The notes beneath the pieces were generated by a model. That model ran no database searches, was not told the origin of the DNA, and saw nothing but the letters and a program-made list of their open reading frames with translations. Position numbers and translations under genes: made by a program. Shown piece by piece: positions 9,706-18,537 of a DNA stretch of 37,129 bases. Numbering within the stretch: position 1 is the stretch's first letter; each line of letters starts with the position of its first letter. Source of the stretch: Campylobacter concisus UNSWCS. GTDB taxonomy: Bacteria; Campylobacterota; Campylobacteria; Campylobacterales; Campylobacteraceae. Where the stretch lies: the NCBI RefSeq assembly GCF_000466685.1, contig NZ_ANNG01000042.1, forward strand, positions 1 to 37,129, given 5' to 3'.

Positions 9706-10701
9706 TTAGATAAGTAGTGCAAAGCCGGTGATTACGACATTTAAGATGCCAAGCGGAAGTAAAATTTTCCAGCAAAGCATACTAAGCTGATCAACCCTTA
9801 AATGTGGCCACGACGCCCTAGTCCAAAGGAAAAAGAAAAAGACTAGGCTTGATTTTAAGATGATCATCAAAGCACCCGGGATAAATAAAAACTCATTAAA
9901 ACCACCTAAAAATAGAAGCGTGATAATGATGCTTGCTGCGATCATGTTTGTGTATTCGCCGATAAAAAACATCGCCCATCTCATACCGCTATACTCGGTG
10001 CCGTAACCTGCTACGATCTCGGTCTCGTTTTCTGTTAGGCAAAACGGCGTTCTGTTGCACTCCACAAAGCTTGCCATCACGAAAAGCACGAAGGCAAAGG
10101 GCTGCTTGAATATGAGCCAGTTAAATATGCCTTTTTGGTAGTTATTTATATCAACTAGCGAGAGCGAGCTAGTCACCATAACAACGCTTAAAAGTGCCAT
10201 GCCAGCGACCACTTCGAAGCTAAGAAGCGCTACGACTGCGCGAGCGGCGCTGATTAGTGCAAATTTATTGTAGCTTGCAAGACCTGCTGCAAGTGGCGAA
10301 AAGACGCAAACCGCTGCCACGCCAGCGATATATAAAACGCCTACGTTTATGTCAGCAAGTATCGGTCTAATCGTATGTCCAAAAACCTCAAACTCAGGCA
10401 AAAATGGTACCGGCGCAAGCGCTGCAAATGCTGCGATAGCAGAGATGAGAGGCGCTATTAGAAAGATAAATTTATTTGCATTTGCTGGGAGGATGTCCTC
10501 TTTTGTAAAGAGCTTTATCATGTCAGCCACGATCTGAAGCACGCCAGCAGGCCCCACCATATCAGGCCCAACGCGGCGCTGCATGTAGGCTAGCACCTTT
10601 CTTTCAGCGTAGGTCGCAAGCCCTGCAAGGCTAGCCATGACGGCCAAGATGACGACTGCTTTAACAATAGTTGTTATCACGAAAAATAGCATTTCACTCA
10701 T
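9706..10701 (-). CDS. nuoH: NADH-quinone oxidoreductase subunit H
   Basis: A 331-residue membrane protein with about eight helices, connecting the hydrophilic arm to the membrane arm and forming part of the quinone chamber. Conserved NuoH segments are visible: GPAGVLQIVADMIKLFTKED near the N-terminus, and TENETEIVAGYGTEYSGMRW with its run of acidic residues on the quinone-side loop. The start overlaps the 3' end of nuoG by 8 bases. Confidence 0.97.
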   Translation of the reverse strand: MSEMLFFVITTIVKAVVILAVMASLAGLATYAERKVLAYMQRRVGPDMVGPAGVLQIVADMIKLFTKEDILPANANKFIFLIAPLISAIAAFAALAPVPFLPEFEVFGHTIRPILADINVGVLYIAGVAAVCVFSPLAAGLASYNKFALISAARAVVALLSFEVVAGMALLSVVMVTSSLSLVDINNYQKGIFNWLIFKQPFAFVLFVMASFVECNRTPFCLTENETEIVAGYGTEYSGMRWAMFFIGEYTNMIAASIIITLLFLGGFNEFLFIPGALMIILKSSLVFFFFLWTRASWPHLRVDQLSMLCWKILLPLGILNVVITGFALLI

Positions 10702-12994
10702 TCTCTGCCCTTATTATTTTTACGCTAGCGTAGCTTTTGCCTGCAAAAATGGCGCCTACATCAAGCTTTTCATCGTAGTCACCAAGATAGGCCGCCACGC
10801 CTCCTAGCTCGCTATCAAGCTCCACACAAATGGCAAGCTTGTGCCCATTTTTTTCTAAAATGATCGCTTCATTTTGTGAAATTTCAAATTTAGCCATAAA
10901 CTCGCTACTTGCGTAAAGTTTCGCGCGTTTAGCAGTTTGTGTAGCGTAGTTTGCAAAAAACGATGGCAAATTTATAGGATTTGCAAGGCTTATAAGCGCT
11001 TCGTATTCTTTTAAATTTAGCTCATTTTTCTCTTTAAAAAGTGGCTCTATATCCTCTTTTGGCGTGAAATTTGAGATTTCAAGCTTGTAGCCTCTGTGGC
11101 TTGTGCCATCATTTGCGTAAAAATTTTCTAAATCATCAAATTTAACGCCCTTATAGCCCTTCTCCTTTGGTAGCTGCGCTGTGTAATCAATCGTATTTTT
11201 AGCCGCCAGTCCAAGCGCATTTGCGATGTCGTTTAAAAAGTAGCCACCATGAGATAAAGCCGCATTTGTCGGCACTACTTCGTTATTTATGCTTGTAAAT
11301 GTGCCCTCTTGCTGATTTAGCGCACCAGCGTCAAGGTCGCCCTCAAAGATGCTGAATTTAAACTCGCCCATTTCATTGTATCCTAGCGTCTTGCCAGGCT
11401 TTTTCTCGCGTGAAAGCGTGCAAATTTTAGCCACGCCAAGCGAGTTAGTTCGAGGTGGTATTAGCATCACAGCAAAGGGCGTAGCTCTTGCGATCACTCC
11501 AGCAAGGGCGGCTAGTAAATTTGCATTTTCATGAGCGTAAAAGTCACTACCCAAAATGAGCGTAAATTTAGCCTTGCCCTCGCTCAAAGTGGCTACTTCT
11601 AAGCCAAAGCTCTCTTCAAATTTTTCAACTCTTGCCTGAAGTGCTGCTGGTAAATTTTCGCCCCAGTTTTTAAGCACAAAGAGTAAAATTTGCTCCAACT
11701 CCTCAGCCTCATGGCTAACACAGGCGAAATTCTTTGAAAATTTCTTTACCACCTCATCGGCGATGTGATGAAAGTAAATTCCAGCCGCCTTGTTTATCTT
11801 AAGGGCGTTGTTTAGCTTATAGCTTGTCACTGGGCTCTCGTGGCGCAAGAAACTACCAGCCGTGATCACAAAGTCGCTATTTTTTAGGCTCTCGTAATCT
11901 GCGTTATATGAGCTAAGACCGCTAAATTCGCTAAAAACATTTAAGAAATTTTGAAATTTAAAAGCCTCATCGTTTAGTAAATTTAGATCAAATTTCTCTC
12001 TCAAGCGCTCTAAAATAAGCGCCTCTTCATTTGTTATGAAGCTATTAAATTTTATATTTTTTATATTGCCGTTTTTGAAATTTGAGATGAGCTCGTTAAA
12101 TTTCGTCTCATTTTTACGCGCATTTTCGTTGTGAAAGTCGTAGGCAAACCTTGCAGCGCCGCTTATCTCGCCGAAGTGAAAGTCGTTGCTAACGCGGTAA
12201 ATTTGCTTGCTTCTATCGCTAGTGTTTTTCTCTTTTACGTCATAAAAAATTAGTTCGCAGTCGCTTTGGTGCGGATTTGCCGCTGGTATGCGGCTTAGCT
12301 CCCAAACGTTTGAGCTATACTGAAAATTTGAGCTAACAAGCGCACCTACTGGGCAGACGCTGATACACTCACCGCAAAACGAGCAGTCTAAATTTTCGCC
12401 CACGCTTGGAGCAATTAAGCTCTTTTGCATCTTGCTAAAGACGGCATAGGCATCTTTTGGCATGCTCTCTTTTAGCTCTTTTGGCACCTCAACGCCTCTT
12501 GACACCGTTTTTAGCGCACTCTCGCCTATCTTATCTTTACAGACCGTCACGCACCTCTCGCAGACCACACAAAGGGCTGGATCGTAGTTTATAAGCCCCC
12601 ATTTTTTGTGCGGTTTGTGCGTGTCTGTAATGGCAAAATTTTGCCCTTTTACATTTAAGATCGTAGTCAAATTTTGCAGCTCACACTCGCCGCTTTTGTC
12701 ACAAACACCGCATTGAAGGGGGTGATTGACGCAGTAGGTCTGCATGATCGCATTTCGCTCAGCAGCGATCTCTGGCGTATTTGTGTAAATTTGCATATCC
12801 TCTTTGGCTTTGGCGTTGCAGCTATAGACCACTTTGCCGTTTGCCTCGACCATGCAAAGCCTGCAAGCAAGCGTTGGCGAACAGCCACTAAGGTAGCAAA
12901 GCGCAGGGATGTAGATGCCATTTGCCCTTGCGATGTTTAGGATGCTCTCGCCCTCGTTTGCCTCTAAAATTTGATCGTTTATGGTGATTTTCAT
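10694..12994 (-). CDS. nuoG: NADH-quinone oxidoreductase subunit G
   Basis: A 766-residue iron-sulfur subunit. From the N-terminus it has a [2Fe-2S] ferredoxin domain (Cys33, 44, 47, 59), a His-Cys3 [4Fe-4S] site (His91, Cys95, 98, 104), then two complete CxxCxxCxxxC motifs (Cys142-145-148-152 and Cys204-207-210-214, the latter followed by PVGAL). Many NuoG proteins keep only one cluster (N4) in this last region, so the double set resembles HoxU and [FeFe]-hydrogenase ferredoxin domains. The rest (about 220-766) is a diverged molybdopterin-oxidoreductase-like domain with no obvious cofactor site. It overlaps the preceding gene by 4 bases. With NuoE and NuoF missing, this subunit is the probable electron entry region. 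Confidence 0.94.
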   Translation of the reverse strand: MKITINDQILEANEGESILNIARANGIYIPALCYLSGCSPTLACRLCMVEANGKVVYSCNAKAKEDMQIYTNTPEIAAERNAIMQTYCVNHPLQCGVCDKSGECELQNLTTILNVKGQNFAITDTHKPHKKWGLINYDPALCVVCERCVTVCKDKIGESALKTVSRGVEVPKELKESMPKDAYAVFSKMQKSLIAPSVGENLDCSFCGECISVCPVGALVSSNFQYSSNVWELSRIPAANPHQSDCELIFYDVKEKNTSDRSKQIYRVSNDFHFGEISGAARFAYDFHNENARKNETKFNELISNFKNGNIKNIKFNSFITNEEALILERLREKFDLNLLNDEAFKFQNFLNVFSEFSGLSSYNADYESLKNSDFVITAGSFLRHESPVTSYKLNNALKINKAAGIYFHHIADEVVKKFSKNFACVSHEAEELEQILLFVLKNWGENLPAALQARVEKFEESFGLEVATLSEGKAKFTLILGSDFYAHENANLLAALAGVIARATPFAVMLIPPRTNSLGVAKICTLSREKKPGKTLGYNEMGEFKFSIFEGDLDAGALNQQEGTFTSINNEVVPTNAALSHGGYFLNDIANALGLAAKNTIDYTAQLPKEKGYKGVKFDDLENFYANDGTSHRGYKLEISNFTPKEDIEPLFKEKNELNLKEYEALISLANPINLPSFFANYATQTAKRAKLYASSEFMAKFEISQNEAIILEKNGHKLAICVELDSELGGVAAYLGDYDEKLDVGAIFAGKSYASVKIIRAENE

Positions 12995-13701
12995 TTGCTA
13001 ACTACTACTTGTTTAAATGCATATCCATCAAATTTTTTTGCGCCAAGCAGGGCAACCGTGCCTTTTAGCGTTGGGTCAAGCCTAAATTTAGCCCTCACGC
13101 TAAAGTCTTTTGCCTTTAAATTTAATGTTTCGCCATCCTTTGCCTTTGCGACAATGCCAAACTGCACGCCGCCCACGATCTCGTCGCTTGCATTTTTGTT
13201 TAGATAGACGACCGCTCCGTCAAAATTGTCAAGCTCTCTTAGCTCGCCAACTTCACCGCCTACTGCAAATTCTTTGACCTCACCGCCTGCTAAGACGACA
13301 TTTTTGCCTAAAATTTCAAGTAGCCAAAAGATCGCCTCTTTGTCTGGATGAGCAAAGAGTGAGTCATCTATGATCACGTTTTTAACGTCCTTTATCCACT
13401 CGCCAAGCTCCTCAAACTCCTCCTCGCCCACGTTGCACTCACCACTTATGAGCCCATCATCAAGCTCGTCAAAAAACTCATTTTGCACCAAATTTGCATA
13501 CTTACAAAGAAGCGCCAAGACGTAGCTTATCGATCCTATCTCGCAGCGGATCAAATTTTTACTGCCAAGCTCGTTATCCTCGAAGCATGAGATATATTTA
13601 AACTCGTGCTCTTTTATCTTTTTTGCTAAATTTTTGTCGCTCAAACTTAGTAAATTTGCGATACTTAGGCTCTTGCCTGCTACTAGATCATTAAATTTCA
13701 T
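12991..13701 (-). CDS. Complex I-associated protein in the NuoF position (HP1265/Cj1574-like)
   Basis: A 236-residue soluble protein, acidic in its middle third. It contains none of the NuoF features: no glycine-rich NADH or FMN binding loop and no CxxCxxC cluster motif. In Campylobacter and Helicobacter an unrelated protein of similar size (Cj1574c/HP1265) occupies this place, and this is the likely equivalent. Overlap by 4 bases with both neighbours argues for stoichiometric production with complex I. Its job is probably to help a non-NADH donor dock; C. jejuni complex I has been reported to use flavodoxin rather than NADH. The function here is inferred from position. Confidence 0.82.
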   Translation of the reverse strand: MKFNDLVAGKSLSIANLLSLSDKNLAKKIKEHEFKYISCFEDNELGSKNLIRCEIGSISYVLALLCKYANLVQNEFFDELDDGLISGECNVGEEEFEELGEWIKDVKNVIIDDSLFAHPDKEAIFWLLEILGKNVVLAGGEVKEFAVGGEVGELRELDNFDGAVVYLNKNASDEIVGGVQFGIVAKAKDGETLNLKAKDFSVRAKFRLDPTLKGTVALLGAKKFDGYAFKQVVVSK

Positions 13702-13928
13702 ATCTTACCCTTTTTTATCGTTAATGCCCAATCAACTTGGTTAAATTTAAGCGAGTTCATCACCTCGCAGTTTAAGTTATAAGCCAAATTTACGGCCTTT
13801 GTTACACCGCTGTAATCACCTATCTCAAACAAAAATATCACCACTTCGCCTGGCTCGCTCGCCTTTATCTGCTGTCCAAGAGCGCTTAAAAACTCGCCCT
13901 TTAGATGCCTAAGATCGACCCTTCTCAT
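13698..13928 (-). CDS. Complex I-associated small protein in the NuoE position (HP1264/Cj1575-like)
   Basis: A 76-residue protein without cysteine clusters: it has a single Cys, whereas canonical NuoE needs four for its [2Fe-2S] centre. The alpha/beta pattern (VVIFLFEIGDYSG, then AVNLAYNLNCEVMNSLKFNQ) and the length match the short Helicobacter HP1264 and Campylobacter Cj1575c proteins that replace NuoE. It overlaps nuoD and the next gene by 4 bases each, so it is translationally locked into the operon. Confidence 0.85.
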   Translation of the reverse strand: MRRVDLRHLKGEFLSALGQQIKASEPGEVVIFLFEIGDYSGVTKAVNLAYNLNCEVMNSLKFNQVDWALTIKKGKI

Positions 13929-15154
13929 CTATCAACCTCGCCTAAGATGATATTTGTGCTGCCAATTATCGCAGCCACATCTGCCACGTACTGCCCAACT
14001 AGCATATCTTCATAAATAGCGCAGTGCCAAAAGCTTGGCGTGCGAATTTTTAGGCGATACGGGCTTGCGCTGCCGTCTGAGTTTATATAAATTCCAAGCT
14101 CGCCCTTTGGCGACTCACTAGCAAAGTAAATTTCACCCTTTGGTGGCTTTAGTCCCTGAGTTATCAGCACAAAATGCTGCATTAATGAGTAGTTTTGGCT
14201 CATTATCTGCTCTTTTGAAGCGCTCACAAACTCTGGCGCATCGGCGATGATGGCTGGACTACTTGTCTGATACTTGCTAACGCACTGCTTTAAAATTTTC
14301 ACGCACTCGCGCATCTCTTTCATATAAAGTAGGTATCTTGCGTAGCAGTCGCCCTTGGTGGCGTAAGGCACGTCAAATTCTAGCTCGTCGTAGATGAGAT
14401 ATGGCTCTTCTTTTCTGATGTCGCGTGCGATGCCACTTGCTCTTAGCATGACGCCAGAGCAGCCGCTACTAAGGGCTAGCTCTTTGCTAACTACACCCAC
14501 GTCTATTAGCCTTGCTTGCCAAATTCTATTTTCACTTAGCAAATCTTCGTAAAGCGTGATGTCGCTTGGAAATTTCTCGCAAAATTTAAGCAGCTCCTCA
14601 CACCAGCCATCAGGCAGATCAAGCGGCACACCACCGATCCTTATCGAGCTATGCGTTAGCCTTGCGCCGCAGTATTTTTCTATGAGATCAAGGACGTATT
14701 CGCGCTCTCTAAATGCGTATAAAAAGACGCTCATTGCCCCCACGTCAAGGGCGTGCGTAGCTAAAAATAAAAGGTGCGAGCTGATGCGGTTTAGCTCCAA
14801 AAGCATCACTCTAATGAACTGCGCACGGCGAGGCACTTCTATAGCACAAAGCTTCTCCACAGCCGCGCAAAATGCGTAGTTATTGGCACTTGAGGCGATG
14901 TAGTCCACCCTGTCAGTCACTGGGATAAATTCCTGATAGGTCATATTTTCAGCCATCTTTTCAACACCTCGGTGCATAAAGCCAACCTCTGGCATAGCGC
15001 GCACGACCTTTTCTCCGTCAAGCTCAAGCACAAGCTTTAGCTGTCCGTGTGCGCTTGGGTGCTGTGGGCCAAAATTTAGTATCATCTTGCCATCATTTTG
15101 CTCAAATTCTAAATTTTCAAAAAATGGTTTTAAGCGGTTTGGTGCCTGGCTCAA
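13925..15154 (-). CDS. nuoD: NADH-quinone oxidoreductase subunit D
   Basis: A 409-residue 49-kDa-type subunit that forms the quinone site together with NuoB. NFGPQHPSAHGQLKLVLELD near the N-terminus is the family hallmark, and the terminal DxxxGEVDR region is present. The start codon is TTG (15152-15154), overlapping the nuoC stop as TTGA; the conserved N-terminus supports this start and no better ATG exists upstream. It is a separate gene from nuoC, unlike the fused nuoCD of enterobacteria. Confidence 0.96.
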   Translation of the reverse strand: MSQAPNRLKPFFENLEFEQNDGKMILNFGPQHPSAHGQLKLVLELDGEKVVRAMPEVGFMHRGVEKMAENMTYQEFIPVTDRVDYIASSANNYAFCAAVEKLCAIEVPRRAQFIRVMLLELNRISSHLLFLATHALDVGAMSVFLYAFREREYVLDLIEKYCGARLTHSSIRIGGVPLDLPDGWCEELLKFCEKFPSDITLYEDLLSENRIWQARLIDVGVVSKELALSSGCSGVMLRASGIARDIRKEEPYLIYDELEFDVPYATKGDCYARYLLYMKEMRECVKILKQCVSKYQTSSPAIIADAPEFVSASKEQIMSQNYSLMQHFVLITQGLKPPKGEIYFASESPKGELGIYINSDGSASPYRLKIRTPSFWHCAIYEDMLVGQYVADVAAIIGSTNIILGEVDR

Positions 15155-15915
15155 GGTCTTTCCTTTACTATCTGGCTTTGGTTAAATTTAGCCTTTTTGA
15201 CAAATCTCACGCCACCTTCTTCTTGATACTCGTACTCTTCATTTTCGTCAAACACACGTGAAAATCCAAAGGTATCTTTCTCGTTCACAAAGGCTGGGTC
15301 GCGGTTCTCTTCGCCGATCTGCTCTCTAAATTCACTCCCAAAAATTTTATCCACCTCGTACCATTTAGCAGCCTCGTCGCCAACTAGCGGATAGCTCTTT
15401 AAAAGCGGGTGCGAGTGCCAGTCATCAGGCATGATGAGGCGCTTTAAGTTTGGATGATCTTTGATGAGAACGCCGCTTAGATCATACATCTCGCGCTCCG
15501 CCCAGTTTGCGCTTTTATAAAGCTTGCAAACGCTTTTTAGCATTTCGTCCTTTTTGACAAAGCATTTTACGCGTGCGCGCCTATTTTTGCTAACACTTAA
15601 AAGCTGATAAAAGACCTCGTATCCACCTTTTTGCGCTATATAATCAATCGCCGCAAGCTCACAAAGCTGCTCGTAGCCAAAGCCTTTTAACGCTTCAAGC
15701 GCTTTAAAATTTTCACTTGAATTTACGTAGAGAACAAGCTGATCAAACTCCACGTAGCTAGATAAAATTTGCACTCCGCTTTGCTCTAAAACAGCCAGCT
15801 CTTCGTCAAATTTAGAGCCACTTGCTGCTTCTTTTGGCGTCTGCTTGGCGATATAAAATTTCTCGCTGTAATACTGCTTTTTTTGCAGGTCGTTTTTTGG
15901 CTTATACTCTCTCAT
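15151..15915 (-). CDS. nuoC: NADH-quinone oxidoreductase subunit C
   Basis: A 254-residue 30-kDa-type subunit of the peripheral arm. The signature ([20 protein letters not shown], then [19 protein letters not shown]) is at about residues 135-175. The start ATG overlaps the nuoB stop by 4 bases. The acidic tail after the signature (residues about 215-245, [14 protein letters not shown]) is longer than the minimal domain. Confidence 0.95.
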   Translation of the reverse strand: MREYKPKNDLQKKQYYSEKFYIAKQTPKEAASGSKFDEELAVLEQSGVQILSSYVEFDQLVLYVNSSENFKALEALKGFGYEQLCELAAIDYIAQKGGYEVFYQLLSVSKNRRARVKCFVKKDEMLKSVCKLYKSANWAEREMYDLSGVLIKDHPNLKRLIMPDDWHSHPLLKSYPLVGDEAAKWYEVDKIFGSEFREQIGEENRDPAFVNEKDTFGFSRVFDENEEYEYQEEGGVRFVKKAKFNQSQIVKERP

Positions 15916-16424
15916 ATCTCAAACTTTCTTGGCTTTTGCGCCCTAAATGCACTTTGTTTTCTTATCTTTTTTTGAAGCATCATAAGTGCGTATTGAAGCG
16001 TCTCTGGGCGCGGGGCACAGCCTGGGATGTAGATATCAACTGGGATTATGCGATCTACACCTTGAACGGTTGAATAGGTGTTAAACATACCGCCAGTGTT
16101 TGCGCAGCTACCCATCGAGATGACCCACTTTGGCTCAGGCATCTGATCATAAAGGCGCCTTGTAAATTCAGCGTGCTTTTTAGTTAGCGTGCCAGCTATG
16201 ATCATCACTTCTGAGTGCCTTGGACTAGCGCGAAATATAGTGCCAAATCTATCAAAGTCATATCTGCTCGCGCCACTTGCCATCATCTCGATCGCACAGC
16301 ATGCAAGCCCGTAGCTAAGCGCCCAAAGCGAGTTGCTCCTGCCCCACTGCACGAGCTTATCAACGGTCGTTAAAACCACTGGCAGACCGCCATTTGCAGC
16401 GTAGTTTATCTGATGCTTTGCCAT
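15912..16424 (-). CDS. nuoB: NADH-quinone oxidoreductase subunit B
   Basis: A 170-residue subunit that binds cluster N2, the last [4Fe-4S] centre before quinone. The ligands are visible: the adjacent Cys42-Cys43 pair in [11 protein letters not shown], Cys107 in [10 protein letters not shown] and Cys136 in IPGCAPRPE. It overlaps nuoA by 19 bases and nuoC by 4. Confidence 0.97.
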   Translation of the reverse strand: MAKHQINYAANGGLPVVLTTVDKLVQWGRSNSLWALSYGLACCAIEMMASGASRYDFDRFGTIFRASPRHSEVMIIAGTLTKKHAEFTRRLYDQMPEPKWVISMGSCANTGGMFNTYSTVQGVDRIIPVDIYIPGCAPRPETLQYALMMLQKKIRKQSAFRAQKPRKFEI

Positions 16425-16795
16425 TTAAAGACTCCTTTTTGCCAAGCGTAGGCAAAGCCGATGAGTAAGATCGCTACAAAAAGCAGCATTTCTATGAGCC
16501 CAAATAGCCCAAGCAGCCTAAAATCCACCGCCCACGGATACATAAAAATGACCTCAACGTCAAATAAAATAAATAAAATTCCATAAAAAAAGTAGTGGAT
16601 ATTTATCTTATTTGGCTGTTTTACGGTTGTCGGTCCGCACTCGTAAAAGCCAACTTTTAGGCGCTCAGTGTTGCGGTTGGCTAGCTTTTTGCTTATCTTT
16701 GAAGATAAAAATGTTATCAAGCTAAACGAACAAGTAGCTAACAAAAGTATGATAAAAGCGCCAAGATAGGTGCTGTCAAGCTCTGAGTGTGACAT
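16406..16795 (-). CDS. nuoA: NADH-quinone oxidoreductase subunit A
   Basis: A 129-residue protein with three membrane helices, first gene of the nuo operon. The loop with YECGPTTV and the acidic helix [13 protein letters not shown] are diagnostic of NuoA/ND3. An AAGGCG ribosome-binding site lies a few bases before the ATG at 16793-16795. The upstream gap of about 107 bases is the only place in the operon with room for a main promoter. Confidence 0.96.
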   Translation of the reverse strand: MSHSELDSTYLGAFIILLLATCSFSLITFLSSKISKKLANRNTERLKVGFYECGPTTVKQPNKINIHYFFYGILFILFDVEVIFMYPWAVDFRLLGLFGLIEMLLFVAILLIGFAYAWQKGVFKWQSIR

Positions 16796-16820
16796 ACTTC
16801 GCCTTTTTTAATTTTTCAAA

Positions 16821-16826
16821 ATTCTA
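16821..16826 (-). promoter_or_regulatory. Possible -10 box of the nuo operon
   Basis: On the minus strand TAGAAT, preceded by AGT and AT-rich sequence, lies 25 bases before the nuoA ATG, in a position to start a short leader. Campylobacterota promoters depend mainly on the -10 and upstream periodic T-runs, so no -35 is expected. The match to TATAAT is imperfect, so this is tentative; the promoter could also lie within the end of the upstream ABC gene. Confidence 0.4.
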
Positions 16827-16902
16827 CTAAATTTAAATTTATTTGATCTTGAAATAGCTCAAGAGTAGCGCACTCAAATCTCTTTTTGTGTAAAAAATAC
16901 TC

Positions 16903-18537
16903 TTATTTTATCTTCTCCACAGCGTCTTTTGCAGCACTTATGCGCTCAGCCTCATCAAGCTCGCGCACAAAGCCATCTTTTACTAAAATGATCCTAGTTG
17001 CCACGTCAAAGTAGCTATCATCGTGGCTTACAGCGATGACGCTTATGCCTTTGCTTTGCAAAAACGGCAAAATTTCTTTATAAAATTTACGCTTAAATAA
17101 TGGGTCTTGATCGGCCGCCCACTCATCGAGGATAAGGATAGAGCGGCGCTCTAAGATGGCTATTAGCAGGCTTAGGCGCTTTCTCTGACCGGTTGAGAGC
17201 TGAGTGGTGCTAAGTTTATTATCAACGACACTTACCTTTTTATCGATCTCAAGCATAGCTAAGAGCCCCTCTATATCGCTTTGGCTAGCAAAGCCGTCAC
17301 GAGAGAGCGTTTGCGAAAATAGATAAAAATCAGCAAAAATAGCGCTTATCTTTGCTTGATAGCTTTGTAAATTTGCCTCATCTATCTTTGTGCTATCAAG
17401 GTAAATTTCACCGCTGCTTGGGCGGATAAGTCCGCAAAGAATGTTTATAAGCGTGCTTTTGCCGCTGCCATTTTTACCGATGATAAATGTTATCTCGCCG
17501 CGTTTGATCTCTAAATTTACATCATTTAGGCTAAATTTGCCGTGGTCGTAGTTGAAATTTATATCCTTTAGCCTGATGCTTTGCCACTCATCGCTTAGGC
17601 TATCATCAAATTTAAAGCCTTCTTTAAATTCATTTAAATTTAAACTCATGATCTTTTCCAAGCTAACCTTTGCGCTAAGTGCGGCTGGTATGGAGCCAAC
17701 CATACTCATAAATGAGCCTCTTAAAAATAGTATCGTTAGGCTGATACTAAGTGCTGTTTGCAGGCTCGCCCAGCCAAATGCCACGCACAAAAATACACAA
17801 AGTCCGACTGAGCCAAGGAGCATCACGTTTGTGAAATTATCACTTAGCGCGTGAAATACGTCAGCTTTTACCATGCTTTGGCGCTTCTTATCGCCTGTCA
17901 AATTTAACTCATCAAAGCAAATTTGAGCTCTTGCTCTGTTTAGACTAAGCTCTCTATGCCCCTCAACGATGTCGTCGTAGTGCCTTTGCAGCGCGTCATC
18001 TTGCGTCCTTGAGTCTTTAAAGTAAAAATGGATCTTTTTCATCAAAAGCGTGTTTATAAAAAGCGTCGCACCGATCCAAACGGCTAGAAATATAAAAACT
18101 TTTGGCGCGATCACGCAAAGATAGATGCTAGCGCAAACGATGAAAACTAGGCTTTGTATGAAGCCAGTAGCACTCATAAAGGCAAATGTGATCGTTTTTA
18201 TGTCGTTATTTAGACTTGCTATGATCTTTGCCTTGCCGATCTCGTTTATCACGCTATTTGGCGTGTCTAAAATTTGCTTTACGCTTTGATATCTAAGCTC
18301 GTAGATAAATTTATGTCCAAAATTTGTAAGCGAGATGTTTGCAGCGATGGCGCTTAGAAAAAAGAGAAGCAAAACAACTATAAATTTAACCGCCAAGGGA
18401 GCGCTAAATTCTTTTAAATTTACAAGTTCGTTGTTTATAAAAGAGAGCGTCCAGACGCCAAGCCCGCTAAAGGCAAGCGTCAGGATCACTATTTTTATTA
18501 TTGAAAAAAGATTGCTTTTTATTAAATTCGCAAGCAT
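16903..18537 (-). CDS. Cyclic peptide export ABC transporter (YojI/SyrD/PvdE type)
   Basis: A 544-residue half-transporter with about six N-terminal membrane helices (residues 1-290) fused to an ATPase domain. The Walker A is IGKNGSGKST near residue 355, the signature is LSTGQRKRL, and the Walker B continues into DEWAADQDPLFKRKFY, a sequence characteristic of the YojI/SyrD/PvdE cyclic-peptide and siderophore exporter group; the switch histidine is in AVSHDDSYF. Family members export microcin J25 (YojI), lipopeptides or pyoverdine precursors. It starts one base inside the stop of the radical-SAM gene, so the two are translationally coupled. Substrate unknown. Confidence 0.87.
   Translation of the reverse strand: MLANLIKSNLFSIIKIVILTLAFSGLGVWTLSFINNELVNLKEFSAPLAVKFIVVLLLFFLSAIAANISLTNFGHKFIYELRYQSVKQILDTPNSVINEIGKAKIIASLNNDIKTITFAFMSATGFIQSLVFIVCASIYLCVIAPKVFIFLAVWIGATLFINTLLMKKIHFYFKDSRTQDDALQRHYDDIVEGHRELSLNRARAQICFDELNLTGDKKRQSMVKADVFHALSDNFTNVMLLGSVGLCVFLCVAFGWASLQTALSISLTILFLRGSFMSMVGSIPAALSAKVSLEKIMSLNLNEFKEGFKFDDSLSDEWQSIRLKDINFNYDHGKFSLNDVNLEIKRGEITFIIGKNGSGKSTLINILCGLIRPSSGEIYLDSTKIDEANLQSYQAKISAIFADFYLFSQTLSRDGFASQSDIEGLLAMLEIDKKVSVVDNKLSTTQLSTGQRKRLSLLIAILERRSILILDEWAADQDPLFKRKFYKEILPFLQSKGISVIAVSHDDSYFDVATRIILVKDGFVRELDEAERISAAKDAVEKIK

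Noticed and set aside
9698-9775. Longer NuoI start (26 extra codons)
   Set aside because: The extra residues overlap nuoH coding sequence and do not resemble NuoI N-termini; ATG at 9695-9697 fits family length and spacing.
16862-16874. Short inverted repeat (GAGT...ACTC) after the ABC exporter gene
   Set aside because: Only a 4-bp stem with no T-tail in either direction; not a credible terminator.
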